This document shows positions 1 to 7,677 of a DNA stretch of 37,303 nt, piece by piece; position 1 is the stretch's first letter, and each line of letters begins with the position of its first letter. The stretch covers positions 1 to 37,303 of IMG/VR virus record IMGVR_UViG_3300025141_000305. One strand, given 5' to 3'. Source of the stretch: a virus. The translations under genes and the position numbers were made by a program. The notes under the pieces were generated by a model. It saw nothing but the letters and a program-made list of their open reading frames with translations, was not told the DNA's origin and did not search any database.

Positions 1-66
1 GGTATAGAGATCGACGAAAAACGATGTGAACTAATAATTTCAAGGTTGGCTGATGGAGTTGGGTAA
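1..66 (+). CDS. 3' end of DNA methyltransferase (terminal-overlap copy)
   Basis: The first 22 codons, including the stop, repeat the end of the methyltransferase whose full copy lies at 36500-37180. The protein tail is identical. The only base difference, position 63 G against 37177 A, is a silent Gly codon change here. This is a fragment created by linearising a circular assembly, not a separate gene. Confidence 0.95.
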   Translation, partial: GIEIDEKRCELIISRLADGVG

Positions 67-189
67 GGAACTCTCCCCTGCCCAAAGGTTAGCTACCCTG
101 CCCACAAAAGACCGTGAGGCGGTCATAGGAAGCCTCTCGTCGCAAGAGAAGGTGGCTTTGCTGTATAGCTGGCGAACTTGGGCAAGACC
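1..189. repeat. terminal direct overlap, left copy
   Basis: Bases 1-189 match 37115-37303 except at position 63 (G here, A at 37177). Such an overlap is what an assembler leaves when a circular or circularly permuted genome is cut open. A true fixed terminal repeat is less likely because the junction lies inside the terminase and methyltransferase coding sequences. Confidence 0.95.
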
Positions 190-1387
190 CTCTCAAATCG
201 CCCCTGAATGGAATTGGCGTGTTTGGCTTCTACTCGCTGGTCGTGGATTTGGTAAGACTCGATGCGGAGCTGAATTTATCCGTCAAGAAGTCCAGGGAAA
301 TCGAGCTGGACATATCGCTTTAATCGCCCCAACCGCCGCTGATGCAAGAGATACCATGATAGAGGGGGAAAGTGGTTTACTAGGTATATTCCCGCCAAAC
401 GAAAGGCCAGTCTATGAACCGTCGAAGAGGAGAATCACTTTCAGCAATGGAGCGCTTGCGACAACTTTTTCTGCTGACGAACCTGATCGTTTGCGCGGTC
501 CTAATCACGATTTGGCTTGGTGTGATGAACTTGCTGCTTGGCGGTATCCGGAGGCGTGGGACATGCTTAATTTTGGGCTACGAATTGGGAAAAACCCAAG
601 AGTAGTAGCTACGACAACGCCTAGACCGACTCTCTTAATTAAGAATCTGATCGGGAGGGCTGATGTTCATGTCACTAGAGGAAGTACCTTTGACAATGCT
701 GCAAATCTTGCAACTGCTTTTCTTGACGAAGTGACAGCTCGTTACGAGGGGACCAGGTTGGGACGCCAGGAACTCCATGCCGAGATTCTTGACGATGTAG
801 AAGGCGCTCTCTGGAACAGAGACATGCTTGACGGAAATCGGGTAACTGAAGTGCCATATCTGAAGCGTATCGTGGTCGCTATTGACCCTGCTATATCTTC
901 AAATGCTGATTCAGCTGAAACAGGAATCGTTGCTATCGGTATCGACGAAAGGGACCAGGGATACGTCTTGGAGGATAGGTCGATAAAGGGAACACCAGAC
1001 GAATGGGCCAGGCAAGCTATCGCCCTGTATCATACAATTAAAGCTGACAAAATAATCGCCGAATCTAACCAAGGGGGAGACATGGTAAAACATACCCTCG
1101 CAACAGTCGATAAAAATGTTCCGATTCGATTAGTCCATGCATCGAGGGGCAAGCGAACTAGAGCTGAACCAGTAGCGGCACTTTATGAACAGGGGAAAAT
1201 CCATCATGTCGGGGCTTTCAATTTGCTAGAAGATCAGCTGTGTTCTTGGGTCCCAGGGGAAGGGCCATCACCGGATAGGCTTGATGCTTTGGTATGGGGA
1301 GCGACTGAATTGTTAGTGGGTACCCAAATGCCTCCAGCAGTGCTACCATCGGGTTTGTCGCAGTCTAATCCTTGGGCAATTACATGA
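53..1387 (+). CDS. terL: terminase large subunit (DNA packaging ATPase/nuclease)
   Basis: This is the motor that pumps phage DNA into the prohead and cuts it. The 444-residue length is usual for the family. The Walker A motif GRGFGKT is at residues 63-69 and the Walker B stretch DLAWCDE at 153-159. A TTTPRPT coupling motif follows at 187-193. The C-terminal RNase H-like nuclease has an AIDPA strand with Asp278, a second acidic site near Glu337, and acidic residues in SPDRLDALVWG near 406-415. The start overlaps the upstream methyltransferase by 14 bp. The portal gene begins on an ATGA overlap with its stop. In the right-end copy of the overlap, residue 4 is Asp instead of Gly. Confidence 0.95.
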   Translation: MELGKELSPAQRLATLPTKDREAVIGSLSSQEKVALLYSWRTWARPSQIAPEWNWRVWLLLAGRGFGKTRCGAEFIRQEVQGNRAGHIALIAPTAADARDTMIEGESGLLGIFPPNERPVYEPSKRRITFSNGALATTFSADEPDRLRGPNHDLAWCDELAAWRYPEAWDMLNFGLRIGKNPRVVATTTPRPTLLIKNLIGRADVHVTRGSTFDNAANLATAFLDEVTARYEGTRLGRQELHAEILDDVEGALWNRDMLDGNRVTEVPYLKRIVVAIDPAISSNADSAETGIVAIGIDERDQGYVLEDRSIKGTPDEWARQAIALYHTIKADKIIAESNQGGDMVKHTLATVDKNVPIRLVHASRGKRTRAEPVAALYEQGKIHHVGAFNLLEDQLCSWVPGEGPSPDRLDALVWGATELLVGTQMPPAVLPSGLSQSNPWAIT

Positions 1388-2721
1388 GTAACACAAAAGC
1401 TAACCAACAACCGAAACAACCGGTCAAGAAACAGAAACCAACTTCAACTGATTTCGGTGAAATAGGTTCCTCTGGTCTTATCCAATACTCCGGCAGGGTG
1501 CAAGAGGATTTCTTAAAATTCCTGCAAGGTGATAGAGGCACAGCTACGTTTCGGGAAATGGCTGATAACCACCCAATCATTGGGGCGATACTTCACGCTA
1601 TTGAGATGCAGTTTCGTTCTGTCGAATGGAGTGTTTCACCGTCAGACGTAAATAATGATCGAGCAGTCGAAGAAGCAGAGTTCATTGCCGGTTGTATGGA
1701 CGACATGAGCCATTCCTGGCTTGACCTACTTTCCAACATCTTATCTATGCTGACTTATGGTTTTTGTGTGAACGAAATTGTTTACAAACGACGCTTCGGT
1801 TATGTAGAAGGGGACGGCGAAAGCTCCCACTTCAACGATGGGCGTATCGGTTGGCGCAAAATGCCTGTCCGCGCACAGACAACGATTGACGGTTGGGACT
1901 TTGACTCTAATGGCGGCATAGAAGGTATTTACCAGAACGATTACACTTCCGGCAGGGGCAGGGTGTTTATGCCAATAGAGAAAGCGCTCCTATTCCGCAC
2001 AACAACGAAACTAAATAACCCTAGAGGGCGATCTATTCTCCGTAATGCTTATGTTTCCTGGTATTACCAGCGGCGAATATTAGAAATTGAAGCTATTGGA
2101 ATTGAGCGCGACCTGGCCGGTTTGCCTGTAGCTTTCGTACCGCCGCAACTCTTATCAGACAATGCAACGTCACAAGAGACAGCCGCTCTTGATGCGATCA
2201 AAGAAATAGTCCGCAATATAAGACGAGACGAACAAGAAGGTTTAGTGTTCCCTCTCGCTTACGATCCTGACACGAAACAGAAAGCCTATGACATTCAGTT
2301 GATGACAACCGGAGGTCGTCGCCAATTTGACACCAACGAAATAGCTACTCGATACGATGCCAGGATTGCTATGTCTGTTCTCGCCGATTTCATCATGCTC
2401 GGTCACGACAAAGTAGGAACACAAGCTTTAAGCGTTTCAAAAATTAGTTTATTCCAGGAATCCATCACTGCTTGGCTGACCGGCATAGCTGACGTATTCA
2501 ATAAATATGCCATTCCTAGGCTGATGAGGTTAAACGGCGTGGAACATGAACTGCACCCAACCTTAGAGTTCACACCGCCTAAGAACGTGAACTTACCAGA
2601 GATTTCAGATTACGTTTCAAAGCTTTCCTCTGCCGGTGCCTTATTACCAGACGAGTCAATGGGTGAATGGTTGCGCGACTTAGTCGGTATGCCAGCAGAG
2701 GAGGCAGAAGAACTCCGATGA
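1384..2721 (+). CDS. portal protein (DUF935/Mu gp29-like)
   Basis: The portal is the dodecameric ring at the capsid vertex through which DNA enters and leaves. The 445-residue protein has the N-terminal hallmark of the DUF935 portal group: a segment around residues 40-75 reading like MADNHPIIGAILHAIEMQ then WSVSP. The long mixed alpha/beta core includes RGRSILRNAYVSWYYQRR and ADFIMLGHDKVGTQALS. I chose the ATG at 1384 because it overlaps the terminase stop as ATGA; an in-frame TTG at 1372 lies inside terL and is not needed. The position directly after terL supports the call. Confidence 0.88.
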   Translation: MSNTKANQQPKQPVKKQKPTSTDFGEIGSSGLIQYSGRVQEDFLKFLQGDRGTATFREMADNHPIIGAILHAIEMQFRSVEWSVSPSDVNNDRAVEEAEFIAGCMDDMSHSWLDLLSNILSMLTYGFCVNEIVYKRRFGYVEGDGESSHFNDGRIGWRKMPVRAQTTIDGWDFDSNGGIEGIYQNDYTSGRGRVFMPIEKALLFRTTTKLNNPRGRSILRNAYVSWYYQRRILEIEAIGIERDLAGLPVAFVPPQLLSDNATSQETAALDAIKEIVRNIRRDEQEGLVFPLAYDPDTKQKAYDIQLMTTGGRRQFDTNEIATRYDARIAMSVLADFIMLGHDKVGTQALSVSKISLFQESITAWLTGIADVFNKYAIPRLMRLNGVEHELHPTLEFTPPKNVNLPEISDYVSKLSSAGALLPDESMGEWLRDLVGMPAEEAEELR

Positions 2722-4946
2722 CTCGCGTTACTCCTTTAACGAGGGGACAACGTTCTGGCGAAAAGAGATTAGAAGGCACAGTCCGGGAAATACTCGATGC
2801 AATTCCCCAAAATCGAATCGAAGAGCTGACAAGAGGCAGAATAAATCGAATCGAATTCACCGAGCTAATCACCTCCGAAATGGAGGAATATCGAACAAGA
2901 CTCGAAGAATCCTTGTATTTAATTCGACTCTATGAAATTAAGGACACAGACCAGGAAGTAAGGGAAGCTATTAACAGGAACCTGCGCCAATTGGGTTCTC
3001 CTGTGAGGTTGAAAAAACCTAAACAAATCACTAAATCTACTGCCGCTGTTAGAATAACTGATTCAGGACTTGGGTATGACCTTACGCCTGCTGGGGCAAT
3101 AGATTGGGCGTCTGTAGCTTATGACCCTTTTAACGTTTCAGACCCTGAAGCACTCTTGAGGGTACAATCAAGGCGTCAAGCTGGGGAGATTTTCTCCCAC
3201 CTGGCCGCTACAGAAAGCGACATGATCCTTACACAAGTAGAGCTGGGATTCACCCAATTTCAAGAGTTTTCTACTGGTAGGACCGTGATAGGTAGGACAA
3301 CTGCCCAAACAGCTAGAGGTATTTTCCCAATTCTCGAATCGACGATCCCTGGTCTAAGCCCTGATGCAGTCATAGATTGGCGAACTAAACACACAAACGG
3401 TTTATTTGAACGATGGGGGAAGGCAGTAAACAACTTCAGTGACCGGACAGCAAACCAATTAGCCGCTAAGAAAATTACTGGGAAAAGAGCCGCAGAGCTA
3501 CTCGATAACCGAACGAAAAGATATGCGGACAAGCTTAGAAGGAGTCGAGCGAGAATGATCGCCCGAACAGAAACATCGCTCGCCCAAAATGCGGCACGAC
3601 AAGCTAGTTACAATGCTTCTATTGACCAGGGACTAGTCAATGATTCAGCTACGAAAACGTGGGTGAGTGGCGGTTTTGACGTCTGTAACCTCTGCTCTCC
3701 TTTGACCGGAAGGAGGGTTCCTTTGCGGGAAGTTTTCTATTGGGCAGGCGGTTTCAGAGGGGGAAGTGGGCAATATCCCCCAGCTCACCCAAACTGTCGA
3801 TGTAAAACCAGAATGGACCCTAGTATAAAATACCAGCCGGAATTATTAGGACTCGGCACACCTGCTGACCCTTATAGGTATCAGTTCGCTGACGGTTTCG
3901 TCGCTGGAGTAAACCCGATAGCTAATGCTGTTCAAGCTTATGAAATTGCCGCCGGAAGCCACATTGCCGCCGGAAGCCAACCCCGAACTAGAAGAATGCC
4001 TCCTGGTATGCCTTCCTCACATCGACGGATATCTAAGGAACTAAAGAGTAGGAAAACAGCGACAGGGAAAGAAACAAAACGAACTACAGAAGTCTTAAAT
4101 CCAGTCACACAAGCTATGGACGATGCAGGGTTATCTATAAAACCTAGGGATAATGGAGTTACGACGGAAGTTTTATGGGAAGGGGAAGTAGGGAAGGACG
4201 GGACACAAGCTTGGTTTAACCCTAGTAGAGAAAAAAAGTTTGGCGGTAAGGCACCGAAGCGACCTACCCGCATGAGGAGTATTGACGAAGCAGATTACGA
4301 GCGGCAATATGAAGAATACCTGGAAGCCTTACAGAAATACAGAGATGACCAGATTGCATGGATACAATCCAGTGAATCGAAAGCAGGTCCGCATATCGGT
4401 GTAAAGAATAGAGGAAGCGATGCCTCTGGTATTGGCGCACAACAGAACAGCCTCTCTCACGAAATCGGACATCGATTAGATTCAACAGGGTTCAACTTAC
4501 ACGCCCAAGGGGACCAGGGACTTTACTTTATGAATGAAGCAGTTAGGGAAGCGAGCAGAATAGCTGGGCCAGGTGTAGAGATTGCAACAATGGACGTAGC
4601 ATTATTGCCGGAAGAATACCGAGCGGCAATTAAGTTTCTACAAGTTGCCAAAAGGTCAAATGCTACTGCCGATTTGAAGGTTCATGCAGGTTTAGATGAT
4701 GCATGGTACCAATACACCCAAAAGCCAATAGAGGTTTGGGCGAGGGCGTTTAACCAATGGTTCGCAGAGAACCACGGGACAATAAACATGATCGACGATA
4801 TGGCACTACAGACTGGAGCGAGAGGGTTTAATTCTTTTGAAGAATCTTTAAGGTCGTACACGGGTTACCAATGGAAAGCTGAAGAATTTAAGGACATAGG
4901 AAAGCTAGTAGAGGAGATATTAAGAGTGAGAGGGCAATTACAATGA
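2718..4946 (+). CDS. MuF-type head morphogenesis protein fused to a putative zinc metallopeptidase domain
   Basis: This 742-residue protein starts on an ATGA overlap with the portal stop. The MuF/SPP1 gp7 domain is recognisable from RARMIARTET through a Cys323-x2-Cys326 pair to the signature PAHPNCRCK, with His357, Cys360 and Cys362. Such proteins bind the portal inside the head and may be ejected with DNA. They are usually about 250-400 residues, so more than 300 residues here are extra. The extension contains HEIGHRLD at 581-588, a zincin HExxH motif, and a downstream KPIEVWARAF segment whose Glu672 resembles the third metal ligand of phage LPD1-like zincins. A short repeat (AAGSHIAAGS) forms the linker. 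The MuF call is solid; protease activity is inferred from motif spacing alone. Confidence 0.85.
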   Translation: MTRVTPLTRGQRSGEKRLEGTVREILDAIPQNRIEELTRGRINRIEFTELITSEMEEYRTRLEESLYLIRLYEIKDTDQEVREAINRNLRQLGSPVRLKKPKQITKSTAAVRITDSGLGYDLTPAGAIDWASVAYDPFNVSDPEALLRVQSRRQAGEIFSHLAATESDMILTQVELGFTQFQEFSTGRTVIGRTTAQTARGIFPILESTIPGLSPDAVIDWRTKHTNGLFERWGKAVNNFSDRTANQLAAKKITGKRAAELLDNRTKRYADKLRRSRARMIARTETSLAQNAARQASYNASIDQGLVNDSATKTWVSGGFDVCNLCSPLTGRRVPLREVFYWAGGFRGGSGQYPPAHPNCRCKTRMDPSIKYQPELLGLGTPADPYRYQFADGFVAGVNPIANAVQAYEIAAGSHIAAGSQPRTRRMPPGMPSSHRRISKELKSRKTATGKETKRTTEVLNPVTQAMDDAGLSIKPRDNGVTTEVLWEGEVGKDGTQAWFNPSREKKFGGKAPKRPTRMRSIDEADYERQYEEYLEALQKYRDDQIAWIQSSESKAGPHIGVKNRGSDASGIGAQQNSLSHEIGHRLDSTGFNLHAQGDQGLYFMNEAVREASRIAGPGVEIATMDVALLPEEYRAAIKFLQVAKRSNATADLKVHAGLDDAWYQYTQKPIEVWARAFNQWFAENHGTINMIDDMALQTGARGFNSFEESLRSYTGYQWKAEEFKDIGKLVEEILRVRGQLQ

Positions 4947-5074
4947 CAAATTTAGAACGAAACCAGGAAGAACTGATACACGACATAATATATAACGCTG
5001 ATTTCACAAGGGAAGGTCCAGACACGCCAGCGAACCGTATGTTTAATCCTGAATTGTTTGAGGAGAGTAGTTAA
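4943..5074 (+). CDS. 43-residue hypothetical protein
   Basis: A short frame begins on an ATGA overlap with the MuF gene stop, the same coupling used by its two upstream neighbours, and ends nine bases before a hairpin terminator. The product is acidic and hydrophilic, beginning MTNLERNQEELIHDII and ending LFEESS, with no membrane segment. I do not recognise the family. The overlap and its place as last gene of the packaging operon are the only evidence for expression. Confidence 0.6.
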   Translation: MTNLERNQEELIHDIIYNADFTREGPDTPANRMFNPELFEESS

Positions 5075-5082
5075 AAAAGAAA

Positions 5083-5120
5083 TGCCCCACCGCTAAAAAG
5101 GGAGTAAAAGCGATGGGGCA
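5083..5120. terminator. bidirectional intrinsic terminator
   Basis: Twelve-base arms TGCCCCACCGCT and AGCGATGGGGCA pair with one mismatch around a 14-base loop between two converging operons. Read on the minus strand the stem is followed by a T-rich run (TTTCTTTTTT), so it should stop the minus genes efficiently. Its plus-strand tail (ATTCTATT) is weaker. Confidence 0.85.
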
Positions 5121-5138
5121 ATTCTATTGGGGGGATAT

Positions 5139-5657
5139 TTAGTAGATTTTGAAACCTCCGCAGTCAATAAGGAAGTCTGCCCACTCTTGAACGAACTCAA
5201 CATCTATTCTATAACCTGCTTCGTGATGCTCTTGGTCGCCTAAACCTCCACAGCCGTTACACCAGCCGTGAGTTCTGCCAACTATGACGGCGACAGTAGG
5301 GTCTAATTCCCTAGAAGGTTGCCCAGCCCTCGTTCCAACTTCGTCCCACCGGATTCCTTCACCTTTACAACAATGGCAAGCCTTGCGTGGCAAAGCATCT
5401 TTTCTCGCATTGTCTTGGTCGATCCAGTCTTGGATTGTGCCATTCTCAATAGAAGAATTTATCATGCGACTTAAAGCTTTCGCATCGTCAGCGCTTAAAC
5501 CGTCACCGTCGTTGCTATGCCCATACTCAACTTTGCTTGCAACTGTGCGGAACTTATCTTCACACAGATTCCATAGAGGGTGCCACCCCCATACACTGGC
5601 TCGGAAATACTCCCCAGCCTCTGTTTCAGGGCTTTGCCCATATACGTCCATTCCCAT
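5139..5657 (-). CDS. MGMDVYG-family protein with DnaJ-like zinc finger
   Basis: The first half (MGMDVYGQSP, GEYFRASVWGWHPLW) matches a widespread phage and plasmid family of unknown function that usually starts MGMDVYG and has an aromatic-rich W-W/P-L-W core. Residues 94-101 (CHCCKGEG) and 133-140 (CNGCGGLG) are two CxxCxGxG units, as in the zinc-binding centre of DnaJ, separated by about 32 residues. The protein therefore probably holds at least one zinc ion. The gene follows 5657-6004 with a TAATG overlap and shares its promoter. A GGAGCGAGC ribosome-binding block sits upstream. The function is unknown. Confidence 0.8.
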   Translation of the reverse strand: MGMDVYGQSPETEAGEYFRASVWGWHPLWNLCEDKFRTVASKVEYGHSNDGDGLSADDAKALSRMINSSIENGTIQDWIDQDNARKDALPRKACHCCKGEGIRWDEVGTRAGQPSRELDPTVAVIVGRTHGWCNGCGGLGDQEHHEAGYRIDVEFVQEWADFLIDCGGFKIY

Positions 5658-6004
5658 TACGCTCGCTCCTTCCGCACTATTTCTAATGCTTCTTCTATTC
5701 CTGCAATTTGCTTTTCTAGATAGTCAATATCTTCCGAGACGTTTCCGTAGTGGATTTCATCTGCCAAAGTCTCTTCATTCATGTTTAGATCGTGCTTTAA
5801 TGAGTGCTCAATATCTGAACCGTAGTTAGCCACGAAGTCAGCCACTTCCTTGGTCCAACCTTGAGCCTCATATTTCTTTTGTACCCTTTGCCAAGCTAAA
5901 CCGTCTTGATACCAGCTATCACCGCTTTCGGTCATATCTACTTCAAAGCAGTAGTGGGCATTTCCCTTCAAATGGGCAGTTATGAATTTATTTGTTTTCG
6001 CCAT
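5657..6004 (-). CDS. hypothetical early protein, 115 residues
   Basis: The product is acidic with aromatic clusters (HYCFEVDM, GDSWYQDGLAWQRV) and a C-terminal helix YLEKQIAGIEEALEIVRK likely to form a coiled coil. I recognise no family. Two starts compete. The ATG at 6004 has an AGGAGA ribosome-binding site ten bases upstream. An in-frame ATG at 6049 lies six bases after the TATAAT of the promoter at 6056-6090 and would give a 130-residue leaderless product beginning MKQIITSQKKGE. I prefer 6004 because the equivalent gene at 17748-18197 also starts after this binding site. Confidence 0.7.
   Translation of the reverse strand: MAKTNKFITAHLKGNAHYCFEVDMTESGDSWYQDGLAWQRVQKKYEAQGWTKEVADFVANYGSDIEHSLKHDLNMNEETLADEIHYGNVSEDIDYLEKQIAGIEEALEIVRKERA
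5658..5671 (-). promoter_or_regulatory. ribosome-binding block AAGGAGCGAGC
   Basis: The minus strand reads AAGGAGCGAGCGTA before the ATG at 5657. It is the most divergent of seven copies of an AAGGAGCAAGC-type initiation block in this genome, and it also encodes the last residues of the upstream gene. Confidence 0.7.
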
Positions 6005-6055
6005 TTCAGAATCTTCTCCTTTTTTTTGGCTAGTGATTATTTGCTTCATAAGAAC

Positions 6056-6090
6056 ATTATACCCTAACCCGACCTAGTTACGCTACTTTT
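6056..6090 (-). promoter_or_regulatory. early promoter, family copy 1
   Basis: On the minus strand a perfect TATAAT (6061-6056) is preceded by TAACTAGGTCGGGTTAGG and an AAAAG-rich start, nearly identical to the copy at 18238-18272. No TTGACA-like -35 is found at 16-18 bp, so the conserved upstream block may be an activator or alternative-sigma site. Expected transcription start is near 6049. Confidence 0.8.
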
Positions 6091-6173
6091 AATCAGGTTT
6101 TTTCAAATTTTTTCAGGCTTCACCTGGCCATTGCTTCCTGGTATTCCTGGGATTACTTAACCGTCACAACAGT

Positions 6174-6251
6174 ATGGGAATTAACGTCTACACTCTTGAC
6201 ATAGACCGTAGTGACCAGAGTGTCCGAGTATCCTATGTGATCGGTGCTTGA
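6174..6251 (+). CDS. possible 25-residue leader ORF
   Basis: An ATG-initiated frame encodes MGINVYTLDIDRSD and ends with GA before a TGA that overlaps the ATG of an 18-codon frame (6251-6307) as TGATG. This second frame runs past the GTG start of the next gene. There is no convincing ribosome-binding site. The mini-frames could be translationally coupled leaders or chance. The gap 6050-6293 otherwise holds the minus promoter, T-rich sequence at 6098-6117 and an isolated TTGACA at about 6196-6201. Confidence 0.25.
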   Translation: MGINVYTLDIDRSDQSVRVSYVIGA

Positions 6252-6293
6252 TGCCCCTTCTTGCGATGCTCAATTTTAAGAAGCGAGGGACAA

Positions 6294-6479
6294 GTGCCGA
6301 GATATAAAGTAACCGGAGAAGCTAGTGTCACGATCAAGGATATTGAATACAAGACCGGCGAATCGTTTGAAGCTACATCTAAAGATGTTAAATGGCTCAT
6401 CGACGACGGGTATATTTCACCAATAGGCAAAGTCGCTCCAGAACCAGAACCAGAACCAGAACCAGGAGATGACGACTAA
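6294..6479 (+). CDS. small beta-rich virion-region protein, paralogue of 19092-19262
   Basis: The 61-residue product begins PRYKVTGEASVTI and contains YKTGESFEATSKDVKWLID, closely matching the 56-residue protein at 19092 (YGDQFEATAKQVKTVV). This resembles small phage proteins with an SH3-like fold that sit before structural genes. I place the start at GTG 6294, which aligns with the paralogue's ATG and has GAGGGA just upstream; a TTG at 6261 is in frame but unaligned. The tail PEPEPEPEPGDDD comes from four tandem CCAGAA units. The stop overlaps the next start as TAATG. Confidence 0.7.
   Translation: MPRYKVTGEASVTIKDIEYKTGESFEATSKDVKWLIDDGYISPIGKVAPEPEPEPEPGDDD
6438..6461 (+). repeat. CCAGAA x4 microsatellite
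   Basis: Four perfect tandem CCAGAA hexamers, followed by CCAGGA, encode the Pro-Glu tail of the small protein above. Unit-number changes would keep the reading frame. Confidence 0.95.
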
Positions 6480-7228
6480 TGGCATTCATCGCAGGTAAAG
6501 ACACCGCTGTTTACTTAGACGAATTTGACCTATCCGCATATTTCAATTCGGCAGATATAAGCACCACAACTGAAACGGTAGATTCAACTGCTTTCGGTGC
6601 AACATCGAAGTCTTATATCACCGGATTACAGGACGGCTCATTAAGCTTAGGTGGCATGTGGGCGCAAGACACAGACGGAGTAGACGAAGAACTCCAGGCA
6701 ATACTCGGTTCAACAACCACGCCGGTTGTAACCGTTCGTCAAGGAACCGCCGCAATAGGTGGTCGAGCAATTATCGGCCAGGCACACGAAACTAGCTATG
6801 CTGTTACAACTCCTGTCTCTGGCATTTCAGCAATTAGCGCTGATTTCCAATCAGACAGTGGTTCGACAAGCAACTTGACCCTGGGACTGACCGGAGGAGT
6901 TCAACTCACACTAGGTGCCAGTATCGCTTACGGCTCGCTTGGCGCTTTAAGCTCAGTAGATAACGCCGCTTCATCAGCAAACGGAGCAGCGGCAACACTT
7001 CACGTTCCAACGAACACAGTGAACGGAAACACAACAATAAAAGTTCAACATTCAGCAAACGACTCGTCGTGGGCTGATCTAATTACTTTCACGGTGGTTG
7101 GTGCTTCAACTAAACTCGGTGAAATCAAAACAGCAACCGGAACTATTAACCGTTACCTTCGGGTGACGGCTTCAACTGCCGGTTCATCAGGTTCGATCAC
7201 CTTCATGGTGGCGGCAACAAGATTCTAG
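6479..7228 (+). CDS. major tail (tube) protein with C-terminal beta-sandwich extension
   Basis: The 249-residue product has an N-terminal tail-tube-like half and shares the block TAFGATSKSYITGLQDG (around residues 38-55) with the next gene. About 110 C-terminal residues, from roughly residue 140, are Ser/Thr/Gly-rich with beta-sandwich character (LHVPTNTVNGNTTIKVQHS, RYLRVTAST). This is typical of decorative domains on the outside of tail tubes. The start overlaps the previous stop as TAATG. Position ahead of the chaperones and tape measure supports the role. The two-gene arrangement suggests duplication, with this copy carrying the extra surface domain. Confidence 0.75.
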   Translation: MAFIAGKDTAVYLDEFDLSAYFNSADISTTTETVDSTAFGATSKSYITGLQDGSLSLGGMWAQDTDGVDEELQAILGSTTTPVVTVRQGTAAIGGRAIIGQAHETSYAVTTPVSGISAISADFQSDSGSTSNLTLGLTGGVQLTLGASIAYGSLGALSSVDNAASSANGAAATLHVPTNTVNGNTTIKVQHSANDSSWADLITFTVVGASTKLGEIKTATGTINRYLRVTASTAGSSGSITFMVAATRF

Positions 7229-7240
7229 GAGGAATCAACA

Positions 7241-7645
7241 ATGGCATTTGTACATGGTAAATCAGGGTATGTAAACCTTGACGACACAGGTGGAACAGCT
7301 CGCGACATCACAGCATATTGTGACGATGTAAGCTTTCCAGAAACAATAGAAACAGCAGAGACTACCGCTTTCGGTGCGACTTCAAAGTCCTACATCGTAG
7401 GTTTGCGCGACGCTACAATTTCTATCTCTGGAAAATGGGACGCTACACTTGACGGCTACATGATTGGCACCGAGCCAGCTAGCCGTACTTGGATTTTCGG
7501 ACCAGCAGGTTCAACTGGTGGAAATATAAAATACACCGGCGAAGCAATCCTGACCAACTACAGCGTTTCAACTTCTGTTGGCGATGTAGTGACCTGGAGT
7601 GCAGATTTACAGGTAACCGGAAACGTAACACGCACAACGTTCTAA
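7241..7645 (+). CDS. tail tube protein paralogue
   Basis: A 134-residue protein corresponding to the N-terminal half of its upstream neighbour. The blocks MAFVHGKSGYVNLDD and TTAFGATSKSYIVGLRD align directly, and both end in alternating beta-strand patterns (YSVSTSVGDVVTWSADLQV). It has an AGGAGG ribosome-binding site eight bases before ATG. It lacks the C-terminal surface domain, so it may be the plain tube subunit or a minor ring protein. Which of the two is the more abundant subunit cannot be told from sequence. Confidence 0.75.
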   Translation: MAFVHGKSGYVNLDDTGGTARDITAYCDDVSFPETIETAETTAFGATSKSYIVGLRDATISISGKWDATLDGYMIGTEPASRTWIFGPAGSTGGNIKYTGEAILTNYSVSTSVGDVVTWSADLQVTGNVTRTTF

Positions 7646-7677
7646 TCAAATAACAACTAAACGAAGGAGTGACCATA

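Noticed and set aside
1372-1383. Extended TTG start for the portal gene
   Set aside because: The ATG at 1384 gives the ATGA overlap used repeatedly by this phage. The extension adds only four residues inside terL.
5284-5829. Open frame of 181 codons on the plus strand
   Set aside because: It lies antisense to two minus genes with good starts, zinc motifs and a shared promoter. It has no ribosome-binding site or recognisable domain.
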